Origin: Candidatus Sumerlaeota bacterium
GTDB lineage: Bacteria > UBP6 > UBA1177
Direction of reading: 5' to 3'
Assembly (NCBI GenBank): GCA_007136595.1
Contig: SLGQ01000284.1
Span: forward strand, 1-6,299
DNA: 6,299 nucleotides
The notes under the pieces were generated by a model. It saw nothing but the letters and a program-made list of their open reading frames with translations. It did no database searches and was not told the DNA's origin. Below are positions 6,171-6,299 of this stretch, in pieces; within the stretch, counting starts at the first letter, position 1; every line of letters begins with the position of its first letter. The position numbers were made by a program, and so were the translations under genes.

Positions 6171-6299
6171 TGAGCACAGAAAAGTTAACACAGTTTGTAA
6201 AGGAAAGGAGAAAAATGGTTGGAATGACCCAACTTGAGCTTTCTCAAAGAAGCGGAACAGGTTTGCGGTTTATCCGTGAACTTGAACAGGGGAAAACAA
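6170..6299 (+). CDS. HipB-like XRE-family helix-turn-helix regulator, 3'-truncated by window edge
   Basis: The first 43 codons of a small DNA-binding protein are present; the frame is still open at the window end. The translation begins MSTEKLTQFVKERRKMVGMT and continues QLELSQRSGTGLRFIRELEQ. This is the start of an XRE/Cro HTH_3 domain: helix 1 (about 5-16), helix 2 (TQLELSQRS, 20-28), and recognition helix 3 (LRFIRELEQG, 32-41). The LRFIRELEQGK signature is typical of HipB / y4mF-type regulators, which are usually autorepressing antitoxins encoded just before a HipA-type kinase. That partner cannot be seen here, so a toxin-antitoxin role is inference. The start is backed by GAGG at 6160-6163, six bases before the ATG, and by the position of helix 1. 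A later ATG at 6215 has a stronger AAAGGAG but only four bases away, and using it would delete helix 1. The upstream operator-like repeats support autoregulation. Confidence 0.85.
   Translation, partial: MSTEKLTQFVKERRKMVGMTQLELSQRSGTGLRFIRELEQGKT

Noticed and set aside
5917..6177. 86-residue reverse-strand reading frame across the divergent intergenic region
   Set aside because: It overlaps the typA start, its promoter and the operator-like repeats, and its sequence looks like no known protein. The intergenic signals explain this region better.

Overview
The window looks like ordinary chromosomal DNA from a moderately AT-rich bacterium. By eye GC is around 40%, with ATG starts, Shine-Dalgarno (SD) sites and sigma-70-type promoter hexamers. 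TypA/BipA, a PepA-type M17 aminopeptidase, a YigZ/IMPACT protein and a Lon-family protease of the AAA_32 type together suggest a Gram-negative lineage such as the former Deltaproteobacteria or Deferribacterota. That placement is a weak inference, because no rRNA or lineage-specific marker is present.

Left part, + strand (1-2619): three genes are joined by two ATGA stop/start overlaps. They are the C-terminal two thirds or so of a Lon-like ATP-dependent protease that begins before the window, a 101-residue protein resembling the polyhydroxyalkanoic acid (PHA) granule system family, and a YigZ/IMPACT protein. The overlaps suggest one transcript with translational coupling.

Middle part, - strand (2603-5975): typA (bipA) lies upstream of pepA in the same direction, 61 bp apart, with a possible extra promoter in the gap. 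pepA converges on yigZ and their 3' ends overlap by 17 bp. All main catalytic or nucleotide-binding residues of both enzymes are intact, apart from an unusual G5 loop in TypA.

Right part (5976-6299): a 194-bp divergent intergenic region separates typA from the first 43 codons of a HipB-like (XRE-type) helix-turn-helix protein cut by the window end. Three copies of an 18-bp element (W-CCC-N5-GGTATAAAA) lie here at an exact 41-bp period, close to four helical turns. The middle copy sits between a perfect TTGACA -35 and a TATAAA -10. The last copy covers the SD and ends on the A of the ATG. This looks like an autoregulatory operator array, possibly for a HipBA-like toxin-antitoxin locus continuing to the right. 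It is the most interesting part of the window. The rest is conserved housekeeping and proteostasis content with no sign of mobile elements, RNA genes or CRISPR.
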